The notes beneath the pieces were generated by a model. It was not told where the DNA came from. It did no database searches and was given only the letters and a program-made list of their open reading frames with translations. This document shows, piece after piece, positions 16,115-23,033 of a stretch of 34,357 nucleotides of DNA; positions within the stretch are counted from its first letter, which is position 1, and every line of letters starts with the position of its first letter. The DNA lies in contig JARLJW010000037.1 in the NCBI GenBank assembly GCA_031290985.1, forward strand, positions 1 to 34,357, given 5' to 3'. The stretch comes from Verrucomicrobiia bacterium (lineage in GTDB: Bacteria; Verrucomicrobiota; Verrucomicrobiia; Limisphaerales; UBA11358). The translations under genes were made by a program, and so were the position numbers.

Positions 16115-16453
16115 TTAATTCGACTTTTCCACGAACACCGCAGTGCCGTAGCACAGGACCTCGGTGATGCCCGGGGCGATTTCCGTCGCGTCATAGCGCA
16201 CGCCGATCACCGCGTTCGCCCCCAACTCGCCCGCGTGGGTCAGCATCTGGTTGAACGTGTCCTCCCGCGCCCGCTCGCACAGGCTCGTGTACAGCGAGAT
16301 GTTGCCCCCAAAAACCGCCTGGATGCTCGCGCCAAAATTGCCGATCACCGACCGCGAACGCACCATGATTCCCCGCACCACGCCAAAAGATTTCACCACC
16401 CGGTAACCCGGCAGTTCAAACGTCGTCGTCGTCAATGGATGGGTCATGCTCAT
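16115..16453 (-). CDS. YbjQ-family protein (DUF74)
   Basis: This is a small pentamer-forming YbjQ-type protein of about 112 residues. Recognisable are LPGYRVVKSFGVVRGIMVRS, the helix with TFNQMLTHAGELGANAVIGVRYD, and the tail EVLCYGTAVFV. Biochemical function is not established for the family. ATG 16453 (MSMTHPL) is preferred over the longer frame start at 16471, because a TTCAAT hexamer (16463-16468) ends 9 nt before it and TTGTGA lies 15 bp further upstream. It is the first gene of the lipid-transport cluster, 6 nt before MMPL. Confidence 0.9.
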   Translation of the reverse strand: MSMTHPLTTTTFELPGYRVVKSFGVVRGIMVRSRSVIGNFGASIQAVFGGNISLYTSLCERAREDTFNQMLTHAGELGANAVIGVRYDATEIAPGITEVLCYGTAVFVEKSN

Positions 16454-16691
16454 ACAACTCTGATTGAACACGACCCGGCCCGGTCACAAAAGCCAAAACT
16501 CATGCCCCGCCCCCACAAAATCCGCCGCCCTCACCGCAAAAAAACCTTCCTCACTTCCTCCTCGCCCTCGCCCTTGTCCTCGATTCTTTGGGTCTATTTC
16601 CATAAAACGGGCTGAATTCGGCCACCCGGTCACAAGCAAATCATGGTGGGTGGCGTCGCGCTGCGACCCCGATGGCCAGTCCGGCCCGGAC

Positions 16692-17099
16692 TTACCCGCC
16701 GGCGAACACCGGGCGAAAATTTGCCTCCGTCAAAATGCGCGCCACCTGCTCCCGCTGATCCCCTTGAATCTCGATCTGCCCATCTTTCACCGTGCCGCCG
16801 GTGCCGCAGGCCTTTTGCATCGCCTTGGCCAGCCGCTCCTTTTCCGGCAAACCGATGCCCACAAAATTCTTCACCACCGTCACCGTCTTCCCGCCGCGCC
16901 CGGCCGTCTGCCGGACGATGTCCACCCGCCCGCGATTTTTCACTTTCACCTTCGCCATGGGCACAGGCACGAACCCGGCCTCCGGCGCTACACTGGCGCT
17001 TGCCGGCGGCAGGCCGGCGCTGGAAAGCGCCTCAAACGGAGTCTGAACCAGGGGGTTTCCGCCGTCGGTCGGGATGCGTTTCATCGGTGTTCGGGGCAT
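16692..17099 (-). CDS. yciH: SUI1/YciH-family translation factor-like protein
   Basis: The C-terminal 80 residues form a SUI1 (eIF1-like) domain: GRGGKTVTVVKNF, then GIGLPEKERLAKAMQKACG, TGGTVKDGQIEIQGDQREQV and ARILTEANFRP. Bacterial YciH influences start-codon selection in vitro and binds the small ribosomal subunit. The N-terminal part (MKRIPTDGG..., then PPASASVAPEAGFVPVPMAKV) is low-complexity, as usual. ATG 17099 or ATG 17084 are the likely starts; the frame is open further up but has no coding character there. The possibly leaderless genes nearby make such a factor interesting, though that link is speculation. Confidence 0.9.
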   Translation of the reverse strand: MPRTPMKRIPTDGGNPLVQTPFEALSSAGLPPASASVAPEAGFVPVPMAKVKVKNRGRVDIVRQTAGRGGKTVTVVKNFVGIGLPEKERLAKAMQKACGTGGTVKDGQIEIQGDQREQVARILTEANFRPVFAGG

Positions 17100-17221
17100 A
17101 AATAAAGGATGCACCGCCCGGGAGCGAGGATTTTTGACTTTGGATGAGGCTTGGGGATCTGAAGTGAGGGAGGTCGTCAACCGAACCCGATGACACCCGA
17201 CATTTTCCTTTGCCCCCGCAC

Positions 17222-17254
17222 AAAAGAAAAGAGCCCGGACACTACTCCGGGCTC
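17222..17254 (-). terminator. Hairpin with minus-strand T run
   Basis: GAGCCCGG (17231-17238) pairs with CCGGGCTC (17247-17254) across an 8-nt loop. On the minus strand CTTTTCTTTT follows. It is oriented to stop transcription coming from the IS1595 side before the SUI1 gene, or to act as a leader structure. A second hairpin (CGTTGGA 17282-17288, TCCAACG 17298-17304) lies nearby. Confidence 0.55.
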
Positions 17255-17335
17255 AATAAGAACAACATTCTAAATTCTTTTCGTTGGAGTCACTACTTCC
17301 AACGCCAAAAGCTTAACACATCCCCGTTTTAACGC

Positions 17336-17357
17336 TTGTCCCCAGTACTGGGGACAA
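17336..17357. repeat. 22-bp perfect palindrome at the IS insertion site
   Basis: The sequence reads the same on both strands (TTGTCCCCAGT and its complement). It lies immediately left of the IS1595 target duplication. Removing the element would place its right arm, CTGGGGAC, in an 11-bp-spaced series with GGGGAC at 20093-20098 and CTGGGGAC at 20102-20109. Confidence 0.8.
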
Positions 17358-17412
17358 ATTGGGGCGGGACTATATACTTTACAAACGCACAAGAAAAGCC
17401 AATGATGGCGGC

Positions 17413-18408
17413 ATGAAACTCACCGCTCCCGCCGCCAAAAGCCCTGTTCAGAGCGTTATACTTGACGCGGATGACCTGAATTTAATCACGCTCGCGCAGG
17501 AATATCAGGACGAGGACAAGGCCCGCTCCCTGTTGGAAATCCTGCGCTGGCCGCATGGCGCGGTTTGCCCGCGTTGCCAGAACGACGGCAAGACCAAACC
17601 AAACTCCAAACTCACGCCGAAGGCAGGGAGCAAGACACCCGTGCGCAAAGGTGTTTATTTTTGCGGGGCTTGCCGCCAGCAATTCACCGTCACCGTGGGA
17701 ACGGCCATGGAAGGTTCGCACGTTCCGATTAGCAAATGGCTGATGGCGTTCTTTCTGATTTCCTCCAGCAAAAAGGGAATGTCCGCCAACCAGCTTCACC
17801 GCATGTTGAAACTGACTTACAAAACGGCTTGGTTCATGGCCCATCGCATCCGTTACGCCATGGGCGACAATGGCGGGGTTGAATCCATGCTCAAGGGCGT
17901 TGTCGAAGTGGATGAAACATTCGTGGGCGGCAAAGGCGTCATGTGTTCCAAGTCCCGCCGCAAAACTCCCGTGATGGCCTTGGTGGAGCGCGGCGGCAAG
18001 ATGAAAGCCCGCGTGATTTCCAACGTGACGCAAATGAACTTGGGGAAAGTCCTGAATGAGTGCGTCAGCAAAACGGCAACGGTGAACACGGATGAACTGC
18101 CCGCTTATCGCAATCCATTGAAAGACTGGAAAGCCCATAACGCCGTCAATCATTCCAAGAAACAATATAGCCGCAAAATGGAGGACGGTTCCAAGGCGGG
18201 CATCAATGGTTGCGAATCATTTTTCAGCCTGCTCAAGCGTGGGGTTTATGGGGCATGGCATTGCGTCAGCCGCGAGCATCTTCAAAAATACACGAACGAA
18301 TTTTCATTCCGCTGGAACACGCGCTTTTTGACCGATGGCGCACGGATGGCAGAGGCGGTGCCAATGATAACCGGCAAGCGGTTGTTCTACCGACAACCCG
18401 AAAATTGA
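17413..18408 (+). CDS. IS1595-family (ISXO2-like) transposase
   Basis: The 331-residue transposase has an N-terminal zinc ribbon (C52-x2-C55 and C84-x2-C87). It is followed by a helix-turn-helix region (KKGMSANQLHRMLKLTYKTAWFMAHRIRYAM) and the ISXO2 DDE-type catalytic domain. Catalytic candidates are D167 in VEVDETFVGGK, D227 in VNTDELPAY and E268 in NGCESFFSLLKRGVYG, with the conserved H-x-V-S-x-x-H-L-x-x-Y stretch near the end. Full length and no frameshift suggest activity. ATG 17413 is preferred over TTG 17359, which would begin outside the element's left end. Confidence 0.95.
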   Translation: MKLTAPAAKSPVQSVILDADDLNLITLAQEYQDEDKARSLLEILRWPHGAVCPRCQNDGKTKPNSKLTPKAGSKTPVRKGVYFCGACRQQFTVTVGTAMEGSHVPISKWLMAFFLISSSKKGMSANQLHRMLKLTYKTAWFMAHRIRYAMGDNGGVESMLKGVVEVDETFVGGKGVMCSKSRRKTPVMALVERGGKMKARVISNVTQMNLGKVLNECVSKTATVNTDELPAYRNPLKDWKAHNAVNHSKKQYSRKMEDGSKAGINGCESFFSLLKRGVYGAWHCVSREHLQKYTNEFSFRWNTRFLTDGARMAEAVPMITGKRLFYRQPEN

Positions 18409-18444
18409 AAGGGACGCGGAGGGGACCGCGCATGGTTAATAGGG

Positions 18445-18801
18445 TTGCGCAAAAAAGAGAAGAAAGCATTGGGCCGTCCGCGCTTCCGATCTCCCGCTAT
18501 CACCGACAGGGAGCGGGAGCGGATACTCCGGGCATTCTATCAGGCTTTGAGATTGGCGCGGATAAAACCGCCCAAAGTTAAACCGCCATCCCGCAAGACC
18601 AACACCACGCCAAAAACCCGCCAACGGGCTTGGCAACGCCGATCAATGGCGCTGGGGAAATGTCCCCGGTGCGGGGGGAAATGCGATTCAAACCGAAAGA
18701 CTGGCAAGCGGTATGTTCATTGCGCCAGGTGTCGCGCCAAGCTGGCACCATATCAGGCGGAAATCATGCGCCAGCGCAGGGCTAAAGCGCGTGGGGAATA
18801 A
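18445..18801 (+). CDS. Passenger gene: basic zinc-ribbon protein
   Basis: This 118-residue very basic protein has a long Arg/Lys-rich N-terminal part (RERERILRAFYQALRLARIK). A C-terminal zinc ribbon follows: CPRCGGKC... and CARC, a C-x2-C...C-x2-C arrangement. I do not recognise the family; nucleic-acid binding is a reasonable guess from charge and zinc ribbon. The start is TTG 18445; a GGAGG sits near 18419, better placed for an ATG at 18432 in another frame, so the true start is uncertain. It follows the transposase by 36 nt on the same strand. Confidence 0.6.
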   Translation: MRKKEKKALGRPRFRSPAITDRERERILRAFYQALRLARIKPPKVKPPSRKTNTTPKTRQRAWQRRSMALGKCPRCGGKCDSNRKTGKRYVHCARCRAKLAPYQAEIMRQRRAKARGE

Positions 18802-18873
18802 AATCTGGGCGGCATTTGACTGGCTCCAATTGGTTTTGACTTAAACGCATTGTGATGAAGCCAAAAAATATAT

Positions 18874-19101
18874 CTATTGACCCAATTGGCCGGGCAAATC
18901 TTGCAAGAGGGATTCAACTGCTCCAATTTGTGATTCAAGGTCTGGCATTACTCCAAGAAGAGTCCGACAAGTCGGACAAGCAAAACCAATTGCGCCCCTA
19001 TCGTCAGAAGGGCCGCCGCTTTCAACAACGGTAATATAGCCCTTATTGACACTGGTGAGCGGCTTCTCACATTTCGGGCAGAGTGGAATAATTTTGTTCA
19101 T
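18874..19101 (-). CDS. Passenger gene: small zinc-ribbon protein
   Basis: This 75-residue protein reads from ATG 19101: MNKIIPLCPKCEKPL..., then GAIGFACPTCRTLLG. The two CPxC pairs form a zinc ribbon, and the rest is short and acidic (DLESQIGAVESLLQDL). The frame is open upstream to 19167, but the pattern begins at MNKII. It is antiparallel to the other passenger genes and diverges from the 45-residue ORF at 19192, so 19102-19185 probably holds promoters for both. Function unknown. Confidence 0.6.
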   Translation of the reverse strand: MNKIIPLCPKCEKPLTSVNKGYITVVESGGPSDDRGAIGFACPTCRTLLGVMPDLESQIGAVESLLQDLPGQLGQ

Positions 19102-19191
19102 GGGGTTCCGCCTATCAAACGCTTTCCAAGCACCATTTGCAAGCCTAGCAATTGACTGGAAAGCCATTTTAACCCGTGTTAAATTTTGAAA

Positions 19192-19329
19192 GTGAAAGCA
19201 AAGCCCATCACCACCAACGGACTAGGTTTTGAGGATGCCTTGCGGAAGATGCTGAACACCCCGCCGCCGCCATCCTCAAAATCCGCCAAGAAAATAGCCA
19301 TCAAAAAGCCCCGCGCCAAGCGCGGTTGA
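19192..19329 (+). CDS. Passenger gene: 45-residue basic peptide
   Basis: The GTG (19192) frame of 45 codons ends at TGA 19327-19329. It has an ordered half (GLGFEDALRKMLNTPPPP) followed by a Lys/Arg-rich tail (KKIAIKKPRAKRG). TTG 19186 is an alternative start. The composition looks coding rather than random and its stop overlaps the TTG that opens the next frame. Too small for reliable assignment; a DNA-binding or antitoxin-like role is only a guess. Confidence 0.5.
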   Translation: MKAKPITTNGLGFEDALRKMLNTPPPPSSKSAKKIAIKKPRAKRG

Positions 19330-19361
19330 CTGACGGGCGATTATGGTCCCTTTTTAATACC

Positions 19362-19862
19362 ATGACCCATCTCGAATATATGCAAGGTGAAGCTGCCAAA
19401 AATATGGCATTTCACATGGAGGACATGGAGAAACTGCAAGCGGCAACGGACACCACCCTCAACTTTCTCTATGTTTTTATTTCGGCGGTCTTTTCTGCAA
19501 GCGTGAGGATGTATCTGGAAGATGGTTATGCGGCCATAAAAATTTCACTACCCGTCCTTTGCATTTATTTGACTGCCTTGGCCATTTATCTGGTTCTTTC
19601 CTGCGGGCTGGCCCGTAGTGTAGAGGCTCCAGCAAACGAGCCGAAAAAATTAAAAATCCCCGATGGTTACACTTCGGAACAAATCCAGAATTTTGAACTC
19701 GATAATTTACAGGTCAGGATTGAGAAAAATCGCGACAGAAATGCACGGACAGCAAATAATTTGAATTTTGTCCGCGTTATGCTTTGTTTTAGCCCGATTA
19801 TCTTCTTACTGGCTATCCTCGCCGTGTGGTTCTTCCGGGGTCTCTGCTCGGCTGGGGCCTAG
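19362..19862 (+). CDS. Passenger gene: multi-TM protein of unknown function
   Basis: From ATG 19362 the protein has 166 residues. It has a short helical N-terminus (MTHLEYMQGEAAKNMAFH), a hydrophobic pair near 35-95 (TTLNFLYVFISAVFSASV and ISLPVLCIYLTALAIYLVLS), a charged cytoplasmic stretch (QIQNFELDNLQVRIEKNRDR) and a last TM segment (FSPIIFLLAILAVWFF). The TM-pair, helix, TM layout recalls small membrane effectors of the SLATT type, but I see no diagnostic motif. An in-frame TTG at 19326 is a weaker start. Transfer within the element is likely. Confidence 0.65.
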   Translation: MTHLEYMQGEAAKNMAFHMEDMEKLQAATDTTLNFLYVFISAVFSASVRMYLEDGYAAIKISLPVLCIYLTALAIYLVLSCGLARSVEAPANEPKKLKIPDGYTSEQIQNFELDNLQVRIEKNRDRNARTANNLNFVRVMLCFSPIIFLLAILAVWFFRGLCSAGA

Positions 19863-19995
19863 TATCAGGGTTATAAGGCACGTCAGAACGTCTACCGGGG
19901 CTAGGCTGCTCAACCGGGTTTGGTTGCGGGCTTTGCGGCACTGGGGTTTGAGGCTGTTGGGGTTGTTGAATCGGAGGGTCTACGTTTCGTGTCAT
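19813..19995 (-). CDS. Passenger gene: proline/glutamine-rich peptide
   Basis: This 60-residue frame from ATG 19995 reads MTRNVDPPIQQPQQPQTPVP and continues with repeated PQ and PNP motifs to GRTTRRG. It is disordered in character. It overlaps the end of the convergent membrane-protein gene by 50 bp. Low complexity makes chance occurrence possible, but a start methionine, clean stop and consistent composition support it modestly. Confidence 0.35.
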   Translation of the reverse strand: MTRNVDPPIQQPQQPQTPVPQSPQPNPVEQPSPGRRSDVPYNPDTRPQPSRDPGRTTRRG

Positions 19996-20109
19996 GGTTA
20001 ATGGTTTAGCTCCAAAATCCACTTTTGCAATTCTAAGTTATTCACTGTTTTTATCCAAAATCTTGCGTTTGCGAAGTATATCGTCCCGAATTGGGGACGC
20101 GCTGGGGAC

Positions 20110-20374
20110 ACCCTTTTTCCCAAATTTTCAAGCTTTTTACCCGATTTTACACGGCCGGGGTGGGGGCGGCCCGTCCCCAGTTGATTGGTTCGAGGTTGGC
20201 CGACCCCAAGCACCATTCGTCGTTCGGGCTTCGTCATTTTCTAAAAGTTCTTCGCCGTTTTCGGTGGACGATGGAATGAGGTTGTTCAGGGAACGGTTTG
20301 AGTGCGGTGGCAGCACTGCCTGTCCTCTGAAATATTCTGCCGAATCCCCAAGCCGTTTTATTTGAAAACAGCCG
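20110..20374. other. Gene-free spacer between IS1595 element and rplU
   Basis: I see no credible gene here. A plus frame across it (from 19994) crosses the element end and has low-quality composition, including a segment typical of dispersed intergenic repeats (ATTCGTCGTTCGGG near 20216). The rplU promoter begins at its right edge. Confidence 0.5.
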
Positions 20375-20402
20375 TTGACAGTTGGGGAAAATATGGTTTA
20401 AT
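20375..20402 (+). promoter_or_regulatory. Predicted rplU-rpmA promoter
   Basis: A perfect TTGACA (20375-20380) and TTTAAT (20397-20402, five of six) are 16 bp apart. Transcription would start near 20409, giving a leader of about 21 nt before ATG 20430. Confidence 0.7.
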
Positions 20403-20429
20403 TACCGACCCTTTGCGGGAAAATTTATT

Positions 20430-20741
20430 ATGTACGCCGTCTTAGAAACAGGTAGCAAACAGTATCGCGTCACCGCCGGTGACAAGCTCGAAATCGAACG
20501 TCTCGAAACCGAGGCGGGCAAACCGTTCACGTTTGACCGCGTGCTGCTCGTCAACAACGACGGCAAGTTGAGCGTCGGCGCACCCACGGTTTCCGGTGCG
20601 TCCGTCACCGCCGATGTGGTCGAACACATCCGCGGCGAAAAGAAGCTCACCTTCAAGATGAAGCGCCGCAAAGGCTATCACAAGACCATCGGCCACCGCC
20701 AGGAGCTGACCGTCGTCAAGATCACCGCAATCAACGCTTAA
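20430..20741 (+). CDS. rplU: 50S ribosomal protein bL21
   Basis: This is a 103-residue ribosomal protein matching bL21: [18 protein letters not shown], the TFDRVLLV region and [20 protein letters not shown] near the end. Start ATG 20430 gives the canonical N-terminus; an upstream frame from 20382 crosses the promoter and is rejected. GCGGGA upstream may serve as a weak Shine-Dalgarno. It is followed 7 nt later by rpmA, the universal L21-L27 pair. Confidence 0.97.
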   Translation: MYAVLETGSKQYRVTAGDKLEIERLETEAGKPFTFDRVLLVNNDGKLSVGAPTVSGASVTADVVEHIRGEKKLTFKMKRRKGYHKTIGHRQELTVVKITAINA

Positions 20742-20748
20742 TAATTTT

Positions 20749-21009
20749 ATGGCACATAAAAAAGGTCAAGGCAGCGTAAAGAACGGACGCGACAGCGTAA
20801 GCAAGCGCCTCGGCGTTAAAGAATTTGGCGGCACCGTTGTCACCGCGGGCAGCATTCTCGTCCGCCAGCGCGGCAGCAAGTTTGTCGCGGGCAAGAACGT
20901 CGGCACCGGCCGTGACTGGACCCTGTTCGCCCTCACGGACGGCAAAGTCCTGTTCGACAAGGAAAGCCGCCGCATCAACATCGTGGCCGGCACCACCGCC
21001 AAGAACTGA
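20749..21009 (+). CDS. rpmA: 50S ribosomal protein bL27
   Basis: This is an 86-residue bL27, beginning [16 protein letters not shown], with [19 protein letters not shown] and the typical C-terminal half. The start AHKKGQGS is the mature form without a Firmicutes-type cleaved leader. Its N-terminus reaches the peptidyl-transferase centre. A strong terminator separates it from obgE, unlike many genomes where obg is cotranscribed. Confidence 0.97.
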   Translation: MAHKKGQGSVKNGRDSVSKRLGVKEFGGTVVTAGSILVRQRGSKFVAGKNVGTGRDWTLFALTDGKVLFDKESRRINIVAGTTAKN

Positions 21010-21027
21010 TTGGCGCACCCCATTTCA

Positions 21028-21057
21028 AGGCGAGGCCAAACGCCTCGCCTTTTTTAT
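21028..21057 (+). terminator. Terminator after rpmA
   Basis: AGGCGAGG (21028-21035) pairs with CCTCGCCT (21043-21050) across a 7-nt loop and is followed by TTTTTATTT. It splits rplU-rpmA from obgE. Confidence 0.92.
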
Positions 21058-21075
21058 TTCCCGCAAGGGACGGAA

Positions 21076-21103
21076 TTGACAGTATTTTGCAGGATCGGAT
21101 TTT
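21076..21103 (+). promoter_or_regulatory. Putative obgE promoter
   Basis: TTGACA (21076-21081) is followed 16 bp later by GATTTT (21098-21103), which ends 9 nt before ATG 21113. The -10 is weak, three of six, but the -35 is exact. There is no Shine-Dalgarno, so a leaderless start is possible. Confidence 0.35.
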
Positions 21104-21112
21104 TAAACGGCC

Positions 21113-22321
21113 ATGTTCATCGACGAAATTAAAATTTACGCGCAGGCCGGACACGGCGGCAAGGGCTGTGTCGCGTTCCATCGCGAGGCCTATATCACCA
21201 AGGGCGGCCCCAGCGGCGGCAATGGCGGACGCGGCGGCAGCGTCATCCTCCAGGCCGACCACGACCTGAACAATCTCATCCAGCAGTATTACGTCCCGCG
21301 CCTGATCGCCAAACCCGGCGAGGGCGGCATGGGCAAGGGCATGGACGGTCACGCTGGCGACGACCTCATCATCAAGGTCCCCTGCGGCACGCTCGTCTGG
21401 CGCCTCAAGGACACCACCCCGGCCATCCAGAAAAAGATGACCAGCCCGGACGATGTGGACGAGGATGAAGACGTTGAACCGGAAAACCCGCTGTTCAAGA
21501 CCGGCACCGGATTACGTCCGGTCATCCGTACGGCGGGCGGCATCCCGGCCGCCTTGGAGGTGGATCTGAGCAAGGAAAAAGAATTTGATAACAGCAAAAA
21601 ACCCATTGAGGACAAGGGCGAACTGATCGCCGACCTCACGACGCACGGCCAGCAATTTATTTTGTGCAAGGGCGGACGCGGCGGCCTGGGCAACCGTAAT
21701 TTTGCCACCGCGCGCCACCAGACGCCGCGCTTCGCGCAACCGGGCGAACCGGGCACGGAAGGCGAATACCTTTTGGAACTGCGCATCATGGCGGAAGTCG
21801 GGCTGGTTGGTTATCCGAACGCCGGCAAGTCCACGCTGCTCACCGCCATTTCGCGCGCGCGCCCGAAGATCGCCGCCTATCCCTTTACCACATTGCATCC
21901 GCAGATCGGCATCGTGGAATTTATGCCGGATTTCAAGCGGCTGACCGTCTGCGACGTGCCGGGACTCATCGATGGCGCGCACAACAACGTCGGCCTCGGC
22001 CACGAATTTCTCCGCCACATCCAGCGCTGCAAGGTGCTCGTGCTGCTGCTCGACATGGCCGGCACCGACAACCGCAAGCCGTGGGACGATTACAAGCAGC
22101 TCCTCAAGGAACTGGAACTCTATGACAAGGCGCTCGTGGAGAAGCCGCGCCTGGTCGTCGCCAACAAGATGGACGAGGCCGCCGCCGAGAAGAACCTGAA
22201 GCAGTTCAAAACGAAGTTCAAAAAAGTCTCCGTGCTGCCCATCTCCGCCGCCTTCGACCAGGGCATGGCAAAATTCCGGCAGACCATCCGCGAAGAAGTG
22301 GAAAAACATTCAGCGGCTTAA
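21113..22321 (+). CDS. obgE: GTPase Obg/CgtA with an extra insertion
   Basis: This 402-residue Obg has the Gly-rich Obg fold (MFIDEIKIYAQAGHGGKGCV, GGPSGGNGGRGGSV, KGGRGGLGN) and G motifs GYPNAGKST (residues 233-241), switch I TT (259-260), DVPGLIDGA (281-289), NKMD (351-354) and SAAF (378-381). It acts in ribosome assembly and stress control. Residues about 101-168 are an insertion between WRLKD and GELIADL, where most Obg proteins have a few residues. It contains an acidic stretch (DDVDEDEDVEPE) and GLRPVIRTAGGIPAALEV. There is no C-terminal OCT domain. The insertion lies in the Obg fold, not the GTPase core. Confidence 0.95.
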   Translation: MFIDEIKIYAQAGHGGKGCVAFHREAYITKGGPSGGNGGRGGSVILQADHDLNNLIQQYYVPRLIAKPGEGGMGKGMDGHAGDDLIIKVPCGTLVWRLKDTTPAIQKKMTSPDDVDEDEDVEPENPLFKTGTGLRPVIRTAGGIPAALEVDLSKEKEFDNSKKPIEDKGELIADLTTHGQQFILCKGGRGGLGNRNFATARHQTPRFAQPGEPGTEGEYLLELRIMAEVGLVGYPNAGKSTLLTAISRARPKIAAYPFTTLHPQIGIVEFMPDFKRLTVCDVPGLIDGAHNNVGLGHEFLRHIQRCKVLVLLLDMAGTDNRKPWDDYKQLLKELELYDKALVEKPRLVVANKMDEAAAEKNLKQFKTKFKKVSVLPISAAFDQGMAKFRQTIREEVEKHSAA

Positions 22322-22330
22322 GCGCCGTAA

Positions 22331-22451
22331 AGCTCCAAATTCCAAGCACCAACATCCAGAGAGGCACCAAGCTTCAAAAGGATATACACGCGCAGTTTTG
22401 ATGTTTGATTATTGGCTTTTCCCTGGATCTTGGAGGTTGGTGCTTGGAGCT
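22331..22451. repeat. Inverted pair of dispersed repeats between obgE and rsmD
   Basis: AGCTCCAA...GCACCAAC...ATCCAG (22331-22359) and the reverse complement of 22423-22451 share the same blocks with small rearrangements. The right arm lies inside the rsmD reading frame and encodes most of its last 15 residues. The two converging genes are separated by this pair, with no other terminator seen. Confidence 0.6.
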
Positions 22452-23026
22452 TTTTCACCCGTCTCTAAAAACCGCATCAACGTATCTCCATGCTTGAGCG
22501 TCTTCACGTCCACCCACGGCGCGACAAATTCCAGCGTGTCGCGCTTGGTGTGGCCCAGCACCAGCCGCCCGCCCGGCGCGAGCAGCTTGGGCAGATTCGG
22601 ATCATCCAGCAGTTGCTGCGCAAAAGACTCTGAACGCCGGTTCACATTTTTTTCACCATACGGCGGATCGGCCAGAATTAAATCAAACTTGGCGCCGCCC
22701 TCCGCCAGTTGCCGCATCGCGGGAAAGACGTCCTGCGTGCGCGTCTCCAAGATCTCACCATAGCCCGCCGCCACGGCGTTGCTGCGGATAAATTCCGCGT
22801 GGCGGTGCGATTTTTCGATGCACATGACGGAGGCCGCGCCGCGGCTAAGGCATTCGAGGCTCAATGCGCCGCTGCCGGCGAACAATTCCAAAACCTTCAC
22901 ACCCACCACCCGTTCGCCGAGCGAGTTGAAGACCGCCTGTTTTACGAGATCGGGCGTCGGCCGGACGTCGAGTCCTTTCGGGACCTTCAGAATCCCCCGC
23001 GCCGCGTTGCCGCCGGTGATGCGCAT
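22409..23026 (-). CDS. rsmD: 16S rRNA (guanine966-N2)-methyltransferase
   Basis: This 205-residue protein starts at ATG 23026 (MRITGGNAARGILKVPKG, the RsmD N-terminus; an in-frame ATG at 23050 would overlap the upstream gene). It has the SAM-binding LELFAGSGALSLECLSRGA and the catalytic DPPYGEKN at residues 120-127, with CIEK ending motif II. RsmD methylates G966 of 16S rRNA during 30S maturation. The last 15 residues (EKAPSTNLQDPGKSQ) derive from a dispersed repeat and are atypical. It starts 7 nt past the DLH-like gene, so the two are probably cotranscribed. Confidence 0.93.
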   Translation of the reverse strand: MRITGGNAARGILKVPKGLDVRPTPDLVKQAVFNSLGERVVGVKVLELFAGSGALSLECLSRGAASVMCIEKSHRHAEFIRSNAVAAGYGEILETRTQDVFPAMRQLAEGGAKFDLILADPPYGEKNVNRRSESFAQQLLDDPNLPKLLAPGGRLVLGHTKRDTLEFVAPWVDVKTLKHGDTLMRFLETGEKAPSTNLQDPGKSQ

Positions 23027-23033
23027 GGCGTTA

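Larger units (their letters stand above)
17365..20088. mobile_element. Complete IS1595-type element with passenger genes
   Basis: The ends are inverted repeats: CGGGACTATATACTT... at 17365 and CGGGACGATATACTT... reading inward from 20088, matching at 22 of 25 positions. Both ends are flanked by the same 8 bp, AATTGGGG (17357-17364 and 20089-20096). An 8-bp duplication is what IS1595-family transposases make, and the encoded transposase belongs to that family. The element is 2724 bp, much longer than its transposase (about 1 kb). The extra 1.7 kb carries small genes with no transposition motif. Intact ends and an exact duplication argue for a recent and possibly still mobile insertion. Confidence 0.9.

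Noticed and set aside
17336..17357. The 22-bp palindrome as the true left IS end
   Set aside because: The 8-bp duplication AATTGGGG and matching inverted ends place the boundary at 17365; the palindrome is outside.
18210..18581. Frame of 123 codons overlapping the transposase end and first passenger gene
   Set aside because: It overlaps the transposase in another frame and lacks protein-like composition, although a good GGAGG precedes its internal ATG at 18432.
19994..20365. Plus frame of 123 codons between the IS and rplU
   Set aside because: It crosses the IS end, ends near the rplU promoter, and much of it is repeat-derived.
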